The position numbers and the translations under genes are program-made. Below, piece after piece: positions 11,799 to 23,656 of a stretch of DNA of 64,000 nt. The stretch is taken from positions 1-64,000 of the forward strand of contig JAQGBZ010000265.1 of NCBI GenBank assembly GCA_034687125.1, written 5' to 3'. Under the pieces are notes generated by a model. It was not told the origin of the DNA, did no database searches, and saw only the letters and a list, made by a program, of their open reading frames with translations. Each line of letters opens with the position of its first letter. Positions within the stretch are counted from its first letter, which is position 1. The DNA comes from Neelides folsomi. Its lineage: Eukaryota; Arthropoda; Collembola; Neelipleona; Neelidae.

Positions 11799-11830
11799 TA
11801 TTATAAAAGTATCTAAAGAAAATAAATAAA

Positions 11831-12290
11831 AGTGTATCATTAATGACAAGATATGAGATATTTATTATGTAGCATTTTATTTACCTACTTACATTACAAC
11901 CTCCGTACATTTGGCCAAATGAGCTTATTTAACTTTACATTTCTTAGATTTCATACAACTCACTAAACATTCCAGGAATAACAAATAAATAACCAGATAG
12001 TAAAGTAAGTAATTAATGTTTCATATGAGTACTTATAGAGTCACACCCCAATTACCTGCTATATCCATATCATATCAAAGCCAATTTAACGGAACATCAT
12101 ATAGGAACATTTTATGTACTGATATTACCATATATGTAAAGCAATATTGTAAAACTAAATTATTTGTATAACTACATATTATGTTTAGTTAAATGGCAAT
12201 AATAACAAAAATATAAATACCAGAGATTATTACTAGGCATATACATACATTAGTATTGTTGTTGTTCAAATGTATTTATATTAAATGTAC
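11831..12290. other. Intergenic spacer between the Kunitz genes
   Basis: This AT-rich sequence has no coding exon that I can support. It separates the poly(A) signals of gene 1 from the TATA-like element of gene 2. Confidence 0.4.
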
Positions 12291-12298
12291 TATTTAAA
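12291..12298 (+). promoter_or_regulatory. TATA-like element of Kunitz gene 2
   Basis: TATTTAAA lies 52 bases upstream of the ATG at 12350, a spacing similar to that of the TATA-like site of Kunitz gene 1. The evidence is motif and position only. Confidence 0.3.
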
Positions 12299-12349
12299 CG
12301 AAAATGAACTAGTGATTAAGTCCTTTCAAGTTAATTGTCAATTGACACT

Positions 12350-13224
12350 ATGGATAAAATAACTTGCATATTTTTCAGCCTTATATTCATCCTCTTTTTG
12401 TCTTCATCTTCACAGGGTAAAACTTATAATTGGTCATATTTATATTTTTTGTTATCTTGATGTAAGTTTTCAATTGAGTTAGCATTTACATACATATTAT
12501 ATCCTATCATTAAGTACTATTATAATGGAAGAAAGCTGTTTGAAAATATCGTTCATATTTTAATAATATGTACTACCTACATTAAACCTAGGATATGTCT
12601 ACCTATGTTTGTTCTATACCTATTTTATATTTACAGAAGAAGATGAAGAACTTGATTGCTTGAAAATGCCAGTTTGTAAAAGTGAAGCTCCTTCAGCTGA
12701 TGGCAAATATTATTTTGATATTGAAACTGAAAAATGTGAAAAGTTGACAAAAAGCGAATGTAGTGGTCTAAACCAATTTGAGAATGATGAAGAATGTGAT
12801 GAATCCTGCCGAGTGCCATATTTTCAAAAAAAGAACAAACGCGATAAAAATACAGTTATTATTAAAGGAAAAGAGGTATGCGAATTAGACAGAGAAATTG
12901 GGCCATGTAAGCATTTATACTTATTTAAATATCAGTTATTTATGGGTGTAATACAATTAGTTATATCCTATATCATTGATTTATCCTAATTTATTATTAT
13001 AGGTATTTCATGCCTATTTTCAAAATTATAAAATAAAATTTTATTAAAACTTTTTAATTAAATATTTCTCTTCAATCTTTAATTGAATTTCAGGCAAAGC
13101 TCTTATTTTAGTATATTATTTCAACCACGAAAGCAAAAAATGTGAAACTTTTCACTATGGAGGATGCAAAGGAAACGGAAACAACTTCAATTCAATGGAA
13201 GAATGCCAAAGTTTGTGTGGTTAA
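12350..13224 (+). CDS. Secreted double-Kunitz (BPTI-like) protein, gene 2
   Basis: The exons are 12350-12416, 12637-12906 and 13094-13224, phases 1 and 1, giving 155 residues. Residues 1 to about 20 form a signal peptide ([20 protein letters not shown]), so the product is predicted to be secreted. Domain 1 has Cys30, 36, 56, 64, 76 and 80: the first loop is shortened to five residues and the second extended to 19, so it departs from the classical 8/15 spacing. After a basic linker (KKNKRDKN), domain 2 has Cys104, 113, 129, 137, 150 and 154, the canonical Kunitz spacing of 8-15-7-12-3, with Lys after the second Cys at the P1 position, which would suit trypsin-like proteases. The third exon encodes most of domain 2. 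Compared with gene 1 upstream, this copy is intact. An AATAAA overlaps the stop codon at 13223 and another is at 13233. Confidence 0.88.
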
Positions 13225-13238
13225 TAAAATCGAATAAA
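13223..13238 (+). terminator. Poly(A) signals of Kunitz gene 2
   Basis: Two AATAAA hexamers occur, at 13223-13228 (overlapping the TAA stop) and 13233-13238. Confidence 0.5.
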
Positions 13239-13795
13239 ATAACAATTTTTAAATGTATCATTGATCATTAAATAAGCGAATTCCGGATTAAAAAATACAT
13301 GCAATATCTTCTGGGAAATGCATCTTCCATTTCTCGAAATTATTCATTCTAGGAAAGCGGAAATGTGTGAGAATGTGGAAGTAAGTTCTTATGAGTTAGT
13401 TGGAGGAATGTTTAGTTTAGAGGTATGTATGTATGCATTTGAGCTTTTTAGTTCCGAATTCTAAAACCTTCCATTTATTTCCAACAAGGAAGGCAGAAAA
13501 TGAGGAAGCTTGAGGTTTCTCGCTTTTTGCAACATTGGCATTGAGATTAAATCTCGATCACGTTTGAGAATGAAACCGATTAAGGGATGAAGTATTGGGT
13601 ATGAGCATGGGCTGTCGGATTGGGGAAAGCCGGTGAGTTGGTTATGAAAGCGGTTCCTCGGGAACTTTCCTCAGTTCCTCGGTGTTTCGAACCGGATAAA
13701 CTCTGGGAGTCACGGTCGATTCTCATTTACTTTTCTATTATTCTTCTCCATAGCTGTCCACTTTACTAATCTTATATTAAAAGGAAATAATCGGG
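13239..13795. promoter_or_regulatory. Upstream region of the NIM1-like kinase gene
   Basis: These 557 bases are less AT-rich than the flanks, especially 13500-13740, consistent with promoter and 5' UTR of the kinase gene. A short imperfect stem, gttcctcgggaac followed by cagttcctcgg, lies near 13652-13682. I see no TATA box or coding exon. Confidence 0.35.
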
Positions 13796-16700
13796 ATGCC
13801 TTCACCAACTCTATTTTATTCGAGTCCAACCACGGCAAACGACAGCTCTAATTACAGTCCTCCAGAAGGTAAGCATGCATATGTTATACTTAATTACTAG
13901 TATTTTTAATTATAGGCTGAATCAGATTTGCACATTTACGCAATAATTTTAACTTGAATAATTTCACATTGATGATAATTATGGGCTGACTTGCATTTAG
14001 GCATTTAACACTTAAGTATGGGATAATATTTTTCCGCCTCAATTTTAATCAATTTTGCCTCAATTTTAAATGTAAGTATGCCTCAATCACTTTTGCCTCA
14101 ATGAACTTCCAGAATGCCTCAATTTTAATAATTTATACCTCATTTTTATTGAACATTTCCTTTATTTAAAAAGATGCTGCATTTAATAAAAAATGAATAT
14201 TGTTTTATATTAAAATTAAATTACCCCAATATAGATACTGTATCTATATTGTGGTTATTATTTAATTTTAATACATATATAATATATACATAATACATAG
14301 TTTTTGAAGATATATTGGCATCTACAGAAAGAATTATTTCAAGATGGTCGAATGACTTCCATGATTTCATTAATAAAATTATCATAATCTACTTCTTTAA
14401 CATGTTAATTAGTCGGTTTAATGTAGAAATTCTAACCGCCCCTTCTATTAACATAAATATAAAGATTTAATCCAAGATTAAGTCCTTTTTGTTTTTTTAG
14501 CAATGGGTTCTTCGTTCTCTTCCTCAGATAGTATTGCAGATTTTGGGACAATTATATTTTATAGCATTATATTGTTATACTTATAAAAACAATCTAGTCT
14601 AATTTCTCAAATATGTTTAAATTAATAATAATATATATTAAAATATCAACTTATTTTTGATATATAATCGATCGGCCCGCGTGAATTAATAATCTCAACT
14701 TATTTTTACGATCTTTTAAGATAATTCGCCTTTATCGATAAATTTAGTTAAAATTTGACTAATATGGACATTTTATTGAGGATTTAAAATAACTTCTTAG
14801 GAAAAATAACTAGAACGCGTTGCTCTATGTCTAATCTTATCATAATCCAGCATTTTTTGCACATCCTTGGATGTTTCTTAATGTATTTTGTGTTAAAACC
14901 ATTTAGGCATATACATCCATTATTGAGGCAAACGTGATTTATTTTTGAGGCGATATTGAGGCAAATTTCATTGAGGCAAACTTACATTTAAAATTGAGAC
15001 AAATTTGATTAAAATTGAGGCACTTTAAATGGTATCCTTTAAGTATTGGTATATGGTACAATGTATCCTTGTATATTCAATATGATAGAGCTTTATAACG
15101 TACGATTAAAGATGTTTTATTATTAAACAAGATTCTCAGAATTTCATGTTATAATTCAATAAAAATATCTCAATGAACTATAATTACAAATGATTGGTGT
15201 TAGGTTTTCTTATTAAACAATCCATGTCATTTACAGTTGAAAATGACAAGCGGTACTCGGAATCGTAAAACAATACATTTATGCACAAAATTTTACATAT
15301 TGTGTACACTATGCACTATAATACTTATTTATTTAAAAGTGCCTTTGTATACCTTACTTATTGTAAATGTACGAGAACTCGTACTCGTATCATCATTTCA
15401 TCTTAAGTTCATTCCATTTTATTAATATTGTTATTATAAGTAAGATGTATTAGTGACAGCTCTAAACTTTGGACTGTTCTTATGTACAAATAGAGTTTAC
15501 CTTATTATCCAATTTTTAAACACTGACAGATAATATACTTACTTATTAAATATTCATTACATTTTAGTAGAATGCATTAACATATATTTTAAATATTCTT
15601 CTAATACAAAATAATAAAAAGAAAATCTGAATAAACAACATGATTACATTATTATTATTACTGATTTACAGATAGATAGGTATTATGTATCTGTATTTAC
15701 AAAAGGTACAAAACACTGAACTTGACAATCAAAACATAGCTGACGAGTTCTTTAGTTGAAATTAATAATGCACAAAGAGTAACATCATTTCCTATTTGAA
15801 CTAACGGTATTCATTATTTAACCATGTTTTATGTTCTAATAGGCCTAGATGGTTCAGTAAACGAACCCCAAACAAGGATAGCGAAGTTTCTCCATGAACA
15901 ACTCGGGCGGAAAACTAGTTTCAGCCGTTTCGGTTCAAAAAGGAACAAAGAAGGGTTTCGCCGAAACAAAACCCTCGGTGACTCTTTAGACACAATCATC
16001 CTTGAGAACAAAGAGTTTTTAAAGACAGAGGAGGAAGTTGACCCAGAACTCATCCTCAAGGACTCTCACGGTAGGCTTCCCTATGAACAACTCCTCAAGA
16101 AGGTCGATTCAGTTCCGAGATGGAAAAAGGAGAGGGAAAAGAACAAAGGGAAAGTCATCGGCTACTACAAAATGTATGAAGAAATCGGAGCAGGAAATTT
16201 TGCAAAAGTCAGACTTGGAATCCATCAACTCACAAAAGGTATGCAACTACCTTAATATTACATACTACTAGCAATTGTACATTTGAATAAAACCCCAATG
16301 ATAAGTTTATTAGGATATTATATTAACGAATGTAAAGTAAAGCTAATATAATTAAAATCAACATGATAAATTATTAATTCCATTAATGGCAGTCAATCAA
16401 TTGTGTCAATGAAAATTGTTTTGTGGACACCAGAACCAGGCGTTTTGAAGGCTTCAATAATTTTACAACTTTGTATCTAGTGTTTACAATGTAGTCCTAA
16501 TCAATTAGTAAATTAGGACATGAATTATTCTAGGACATGTATTTCTTATGATTCGTCAATACTACATCAGACATCAACATCACAATGAATTCATACTACA
16601 ATACTGATAGAAATGCGAAGAGTGATTTGAAAGGTAGGGGAATCAAAGAAATCGATTGATATTAATTATTGAATTTTCCACTTCTCACGCTCACGCTCCA

Positions 16701-19700
16701 CTTCTCTCTGTAATTATTCCAATTATCTTGTCATATACCTTTCATATGTTCAATTTTATTGAGATGCATTTGGAACTTCTCCATTACTTGTTTATCTTTT
16801 TTATGTTTATTGTAACAGTAGTGGATTGGTACATTGGTTCAATATTTCATACATTCGCATAAAAAAGTCGCAGAAGTGCATCAATTTATACGATAAAGAA
16901 AGTGGCACTCATTTCGATAATTCAGAGGAAGGAAATGTCTAAAGCTCTTAATCCCTAGGCTAAAAATAGAATAATAAGTAAGGCAGAAATGAACGATGAA
17001 CCGCGATCAAATCTCTGACCCGCAATAAAGAATAAGAATCAATTTTCCTCATCGAGAGAAAGAATGGAATTCCTAAGATTGGTCCGATAATACAATTGGC
17101 TCATTTTGTTAAATACATTTGCGTACGAGTACATTATGGCTAAATGGTTTAGGTCCATGCATAGTTAAATGTAATGAAGTTACGAAAGTTGGTTAAGCCA
17201 TTAATAAAAACTTGGTTTTTCCCCTAAATAGCATTTTGCATGGATGCAAAATGCTATTGCATCCACATATGCTAAGTGTGTGATCAGATCGCAGATCCTA
17301 AGTGTGTGATCAGATCGCAGATCTTAAGTGTGTGATTGTGTTGAATCATTCGATCGCGACATAAAAAAACCCCACAAGTTCCACACATTTCGGCACGAAT
17401 TAAAGAAACCATTCGCAAATCACAATAAAATGATAATGGAGAGAAATTAGGTTTTCTACACAAGTCATCACCAAACAAGCGATTCATACATCTTATTTTA
17501 TGCATAATTTTCATACACGGACATGACGTCAGATGACGTTTGTATGAATCATTAGCTCTCACTTATTTATATTAAGTAGATATGGAACATAATGAACTCT
17601 GTTAACCTTAGCCAGCTCCACATGTTTCTCACTTCCTTATTTTCCAAATTGTTTGAAATGGGTGAAATAAATGATTGAGCGGTCGTTGAATGTTTACTTG
17701 ATTTTGGTTGTGTAATTTGTAAGTTGATGAGGAGTGAATCAATATGTGTTATATTACACCCATGTGGTGTCGTTACCGGTATGAGGAGTCAATTAACCTG
17801 AATTCAACTTATTGTAGAGAAAGTGGCCATCAAAATCATTGAGAAGGCGCGAATTGAGCCAAGGCTGGAGAAAATGCTTTCCCGTGAAGTTGCCTCGATG
17901 GAAGCCCTGACTCATCCAAACCTCGTCAGGTATGAGCTTGAATTAATGCGGAGAGAGGTGAGAAGTGACCGAGCCATATTTTTCTAATTGGTAATTGGAA
18001 ACTTCGAAGGTTGTACGAAGTGCTCGAGACACCTGACAAACTTCACCTTGTTTCCGAATACGCCGCTTATGGGGACCTTTACACAAAAGTGAAATCAGAA
18101 GGAACTTTGACTGAACCCGAGGCGAAACTCATTTTCAGACAAATACTCGGAGCAGTTTCTTTTATGGTAAGAGAAACCAATTAGAAACAATTTTTAAATT
18201 TTGCATCTCAGGGTTTATGACGTAAAACCGTTGTCTTTATTCAGTTTTCTGACTTTCGCTTTGTTTATGAAATGAAAAATCATTTAATTGAGTCTCTATT
18301 TATTAAACGATTAGAGTAATGCAAAAGTTTAAGGAAGGAAAAGCATATGAGAAAAATAAATTTTTCTTCTTAAACTTGAGATTTAATTCTTGATTCCTTC
18401 AAAGTGTTTCTAAAAATAGCCCCAAAGATTAGGGATTATGTATAGGTGAATGAATGAATTCCCCCAGCTCCAGCCGATCTGATCCAAACATGGGCTCTGG
18501 AAATAATCTGACTTCAATTTCCCGTCCCGTCAAACAGCCTGTTTCAACTTCATGTTCTTTTATAGCAATTCCACACTGCAATCCCAAATCAAAAGTTATA
18601 AAAAGAATTTAATGGAGTCCCTAATATTGAAATTTTGACATAATCAGCAGCTACTTAAAATTTTGGCTCTGGGCTTTCATTCTCTTATCTTTCTTTAAAA
18701 TATGTTTGGTTAAACACTTTATTGCTTTATGTAAAAACTCAATTTGATCAGATTGAAAGTAAACTCAAACTAGGGGGTATCTTTAAATATCTAGAATTTA
18801 ATGTAATTGAGTTAACAATTAACCATATAAGTAAAATAACCATAAGAAAACTTTTCAATCAACCTTTCAACCTTGATAAAACCAATAAGTTAATCAATGA
18901 TAAAATGATCTAAATTATGCATTGAACAAAGCCTGGCCAGAAATCAGAAATTAAATTATTAATGCATTAATTCCAACTTTCCAACGGATGAATTGATGAA
19001 TGGTAAACGAGGGGCTAAATACGTAAATATTTTCTTATTTAAGCATGCGAATGGAATCATTCATCGTGATCTTAAGGCTGAAAATGTCTTTTTCTCAACG
19101 CCAACGGAAATTAAGGTGATTGAATATTTATTAATTAATTACTCACAGAACCCAACGTGACGCTCTTAATTACTTAATGAAGGTCATTTGGTTGATTTAA
19201 TTTAACGCTTTTCCATGTTTACTCTGATGTTATCCAAGTTGGGCATGTAAGTTTACCTTCCTTAATTATTTAAAGGTGGGTGACATGGGATTTTCCACGA
19301 GGGCATGTAAGGGTCAAATGCTAACAACATTTTGCGGAAGTCCTCCCTACGCCGCACCGGAGTTGTTCAGAGATTCATCCTACGAAGGTGTTCTTGTGGA
19401 CGTTTGGGCTCTTGGCATCATCCTCTATTTTATTGTTGAAGGATCACTGCCATTCAAAGGGCAAACAATTCCAATACTCAAGAAAGCCATTCTACTTGGT
19501 AAGTCAATATTTGCTCGAGGAAGGGAAACGAGCTTTTGCATTAGTAATACATTGAGTATCGATTTCCCTTTTTATTCTCCTTGCATAAGAGAAAATAAAC
19601 TAGAGGGTCAAGAGTAAATGTACTTCTACATAGTATGTTCATTTCTGGTCAAAAAACATTTAATGGGAGTTACTTATAAATAAAGTATAATTTAGCAAGG

Positions 19701-20335
19701 AATCTTTTTTATGTTAATAATACTTCTCCCTTTATTTCTGATTTGATTGGAATTAGGAATTTAATTGTGATAATAAAATGTTTTATTGTGTCCATTCAAT
19801 AGGAACGTACCCTGAACCCGAAGATACAACAGAAGAGTTCGTCGATTTACTTCGTGGGATCTTACAACAAAAGCCAAGCATGAGAAGCAGCTTCTCAGAA
19901 ATTCTTCACCATCCGTGGCTCAGAGGAACGTCGGCGGATTCTCATGGGAAAACAATCCCGCTCGCTGTCGAACATAAACTTATCCAGAGCCAACAAGTCA
20001 AACCCGGAATTCCTATTTGCTCTTCTGATTCATTCAATCATCTCACCGTGTACGAGGACAAAGCTCTGAAGATTCTCAAGGACCTTGGAATAACTAACGA
20101 ACTGATCGAGAGAGAAAGCAGTCTTGGGATTCACAGTCATATTGTTGGGATCTATCGAATGGTTCTTCATCAAATCCAAAGAGGAGAAACGTGGGAGCCA
20201 CGGGAATTTATGAATCTCTTTCAAAGGCCAATTTCACCCCTGCCTTATCCATTACCTCTCCCAGGCCTACATAGGAATAAAGTAGGGAGCATCAATGGGA
20301 AAAATGGGAAATCTACTGCCTGTTCCATATTGTAA
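13796..20335 (+). CDS. NIM1K: NIM1-like serine/threonine protein kinase with C-terminal CSIL prenylation motif
   Basis: This is an AMPK-related kinase, predicted to be activated by LKB1-type phosphorylation of its T-loop. The seven exons are 13796-13868, 15843-16238, 17818-17929, 18010-18166, 19044-19115, 19276-19498 and 19803-20335, all in phase, giving 521 residues. The N-terminal extension (about 130 residues) is longer than in human NIM1 (436 in total). Kinase motifs: glycine loop GAGNFAKV (140-147), VAIK with Lys162, candidate helix-C Glu180, HRDLKAEN with Asp255, activation segment starting DMG (273-275) instead of DFG, T-loop Thr288 in LTTFCGSPPYAAPE. The region after the kinase domain (LGIT.ELI, IVGIYRMVLHQIQRGE) matches NIM1. 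The protein ends CSIL, identical to the end of human NIM1 and a geranylgeranylation-type CaaX box, so membrane association is inferred. Poly(A) signal AATAAA is at 20467-20472. Confidence 0.92.
14009..15046. mobile_element. Palindromic non-coding DNA transposon (MITE-like) in NIM1K intron 1
   Basis: The ends at about 14009-14125 and 14928-15046 are inverted copies. The left arm reads gcctcaattttaatcaa, then gcctcaattttaaatgtaag, then several more gcctcaat units; the right arm is the reverse complement in the same order. The outer flanks (acttaag...ggata and tatcctttaagt) also pair imperfectly. The 800-base centre has no open frame that looks like a transposase. The repeated gcctcaat units within the arms resemble the subterminal repeats that transposases bind. 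The exact ends and target-site duplication are not resolved. Confidence 0.65.
16239..17228. other. NIM1K intron 2, left part
   Basis: This intronic sequence lies between kinase exons 2 and 3. I see no extra exon. The hairpin and tandem repeat further right are annotated separately. Confidence 0.45.
17229..17256. repeat. Perfect 13-bp hairpin in NIM1K intron 2
   Basis: The arms tagcattttgcat and atgcaaaatgcta are exact inverse copies with only gg between them, so the structure would be a cruciform or tight stem. It sits 15 bases before a 26-bp tandem repeat. Confidence 0.7.
17272..17336. repeat. 26-bp tandem repeat, 2.5 copies
   Basis: Two identical 26-base units (starting ctaagtgtgtgatcagatcg) at 17272-17297 and 17298-17323 are followed by a half unit with one substitution (ttaagtgtgtgat). 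Each unit contains tgatca and agatc motifs. It is a local intronic minisatellite. Confidence 0.75.
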
Positions 20336-20466
20336 AAGTCATTTTTATACGAATTATTATATTTTACAACACATTTATAGAAGTTTAATTTGCATTGTGT
20401 AATCATTGATAAGAAGCAAGTTATTGATTCCATTAATTTATGTTTAAATCTACAACACTTTATCTA

Positions 20467-20472
20467 AATAAA
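20467..20472 (+). terminator. Poly(A) signal of the NIM1-like gene
   Basis: AATAAA lies 132 bases past the stop codon. Other near matches occur in this AT-rich 3' region, so the site actually used is uncertain. Confidence 0.4.
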
Positions 20473-21078
20473 ATAATTAAAGAAAATTCTTCATGTGATA
20501 AAAGATTATCAATCATTAAGTATGTTACTACACATAATTAGCTGTTTTTAAGTGTTAACATGTAAGCATGTATGTGTATTGTACATTTTACGCTATTAAA
20601 TTTTTAATGTGTTATAAATGCAAAAAATTAATGATAGCCAATTTAATGATAAATAAATAATAAAAAGTATAAATGAATGCTCTTGTGTTCCCTAATACAG
20701 GTACATTGAGTGGTATCGTATCATTCCTCTACTTTAATCATTTTATACTATTACACTATTACGTAATAATAAGGAATAAGGATATAACATAGTATTAACT
20801 ATTACCTACTTGAATATTAAGAAAAATATATTTGATCAATACTAATGTGGCAAGACATTATGATGGGATTGGCATATGCAATTTAGTATATATCATTATT
20901 ATAAATTATAACTAGGTATTGGGTATTACATATATCATATAAATCAGCTAAGTACATATTACCCTGAATGCTTTTATGTAAATATCTTTTTATACAATAG
21001 TACATTAATGAACTGAATACATGTTCAATACTGTGTACTGAATACATTAAATAAAACAATTTATAAAATGAACAAGAA
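20473..21078. other. Spacer between convergent 3' ends
   Basis: This AT-rich sequence lies between the NIM1-like gene and the minus-strand 564-residue protein gene. I see no coding exon, only short A/T runs. Confidence 0.4.
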
Positions 21079-21084
21079 TTTATT
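21079..21084 (-). terminator. Poly(A) signal of the 564-residue protein gene
   Basis: AATAAA on the minus strand (tttatt on plus) lies about 100 bases beyond the stop codon at 21188-21190. Confidence 0.45.
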
Positions 21085-21187
21085 TTATCATGAATAGTAA
21101 AATTATAACAATAAATTATAATAAATAATATACGTGTGTATAAGTTGTTCGATCCATATTATGTGAACGATCAATTTTAGATGTGAT

Positions 21188-23656
21188 TTATGTAGAGATT
21201 TTGAATGTGCTTGGTCGATCAACGTTCAATTTCTTCACAAAGTCAGTCGCAACAGCTTGTTCTCTCACATACAAATTTCTGACCTTTTTGAAATTTCGGA
21301 GAAACTCGTGGATATCCTATTCAAAACAGTAAAATTTAATTGTTAAATAAATAATTAATTTTAGAATATACAATCCATTATTTGTTTACCCTTGCTCCAT
21401 CAATGTATTTCTTTATGATTGGATTCTCAAAAGTATAATGTTCAGTCGTTGGGATATTATATTTCCTTCTAATGTCTCTTATGATATCCCTCATTTCTCG
21501 GTGCATGTCAATTATGCAATCGCTGTCCGTTTTCTTTTTCATTCCAGCCATCTTTGTTTGACGATCAACTGCATCATTGAGCAATTCCAGCCGCTCGTAC
21601 AAATTCTCAAGCTCAACTTCCTTTTTAACTTCATCGTTTTCAAACTTGGCTTGTTGGTCAGCAGTGTTGGTTTTAGCCGCAAAGTTGATCAATTCTAATA
21701 AAATAAATTATTTTTATAAATCAATTACACATTTGAATATGACTGATTTTAACAATTAAGAATTTTTATAGGTGTTTAAAATAAATAAAGGAGTAAAAAT
21801 ATATGTAATTACGGAATATCTTATTTGATTCAAAATTGCCATCTTCTCCGTCATATTCAATTTCATTTTCATCATCATCGAATACATGTCCGGCCATAAC
21901 AATGCTCTTGTTTCTTGTAGTCGCAACTGTTTCTTGGGAATCCACAGCACCAAGTCTCAATGCCTCAGCAAAGGAACCTTCACCGGCAAACTCCACATCA
22001 TCGTCTTTTTCCTCTTCTCCTTTGAGACATTTAGACGTTCCTTTGTACAATGCATGAAGGTCCTTTCTCTCGTCCAAGTCAAATAAGAGTTTGTTTCTCA
22101 ATTTCTCTTTTATTTTTTGGATCCTGAGACACTTTTTCATTTCTTCATAAGTCGGCTTCCATGTTTTTCCTGCTCTATGAACATGTCGGAAGAATTTATT
22201 CCCATCAAACTCTAAATCAACACAAAAATTTCCATTTACATTAGAACGTGAACAATATTAGAAGTAGAAATGGTGAAATCATGAGATCATGGGAAGACCT
22301 CACCATAAGGCTCGATTGGCGTAATATTGTCTTTCATTTCGTTGGTGGACTCTAAAAAGGCATCGTGTGTGTCCAAGCGTTGGAGAATTTTATTAACTCT
22401 GTCACAGATAGAAAAATTCGTTAGTCACGACATTTGCATTACACATATAAATAAGTATTGTAACTGCCTTACAATGTTGAATGATAAAATGATAATGTAC
22501 AAATAGTCAACTCTGTAATACCTGAACACAGGATGTGTTTGCAAATATTCCATGTTTGCTGGTGGATCCATGAGCCCTATTAATACACAACCAATGTTTA
22601 AATTAATCATTATTATACAAACTTTATTCCTTAAAGTTAAAAGTAAAACGTAGCCAATGTGTGAATAGAATTAATATAGCATACAATAAAAAATTACATT
22701 TTTATATTTAACATTATAACATTATTGCAACAGAGGTATCGTGTTGAAGGAATGATTATAAAAAAGAAGTGATATGAATTAGAACCGTCAATAACGAGTT
22801 TCCTGACTCTGAATTCCTCGGTATCTCTCCGTTCCTTGTCTCTCTTCTCAATTTCTTTTTCCTCCTCGCCCCGCAAATTTCGATAAAGAGCATCCATATA
22901 CTCGTTACTCGTGATCTTCGCCTCCGTCGTCCCCATCAGATACTCGAGACGGACTGAGACTCGAAACGGGTTCTCGACACTGTGAAGGGGAGATGGTCAA
23001 ACATTTCCATTACGGTAATTCACTCCAATCCTGATTGCACTTAATGATATTTTACTTGTAAATCACGTAGTCGTTTGTAATGTCAATGTCATGTGGAAGT
23101 GGAATTCGGATTTTTCTATCTGGTGTCTCGAAGGCAAAAGGATCTTGATACTTTTTCATCACAGCTTTTTTCCGACACTCCAAACTGTGAGGTTTCTCCT
23201 TGCAAAAATTCTCCATTTTTCTCTTTTGAATGGCTGCATTCATTTTGTTGGATTGGGCCGCAAGGATCCTGTGTTCTTTGACCAAGAATTGCTCAAAAGG
23301 CTTGGACTGAATCCGAGGGTAGGAAAACTTCTTTACAAGATCATCAAACTCCTTTCTGTTGGTTCTGGTTCGCTTTTCGAGTTGGAAATCGAGCGTCCTT
23401 TTCCTCTTTGGCAAAACTTGAAAGATTTAAATTCAATTGATGCCTTGAATTTTAAATAGAACCCTAAATGAAAAAAGATGAAGTTTGATTGATTGAAACC
23501 TGATTGTACTCTTTTTTGACTCGGGCATGCACTGATGTTTGACTCGTCAATGTGAGATCCCTTTTTTTCAACACCTTGCTCAAGGGACGCTTTTTTCTCA
23601 TTCGAATGCGAAGGAGCTTTGCATGGATCTCTTTGACATGGCTTGGCACACGCCAT
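21188..23656 (-). CDS. Unrecognised 564-residue charged, partly coiled-coil protein
   Basis: The eight exons are 23500-23656, 23056-23416, 22786-22979, 22522-22576, 22304-22398, 21813-22211, 21390-21694 and 21188-21316; all borders are GT/AG and phases agree. There is no signal peptide or membrane segment. The N-terminal 52 residues are Cys/Ser-rich (MACAKPCQRDPCKAP). The next 60 are strongly basic (LPKRKRTLDFQLEKRTRTNRK). A conserved-looking globular block follows (DPFAFETPDRKIRIPLPHD, NPFRVSVRLEYLMG). Residues about 385-415 are acidic (EEEKDDDVEF, DDDENEIEYDGEDG). Residues about 430-480 (VKKEVELENLYERLELLND) suggest a coiled coil. It ends LNVDRPSTFKIST. Exon 1 is open in two frames; the MACAK frame was chosen because only it joins exon 2 in phase. 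The family is unknown to me; an intracellular structural or ciliary role is possible but not shown. Confidence 0.78.
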
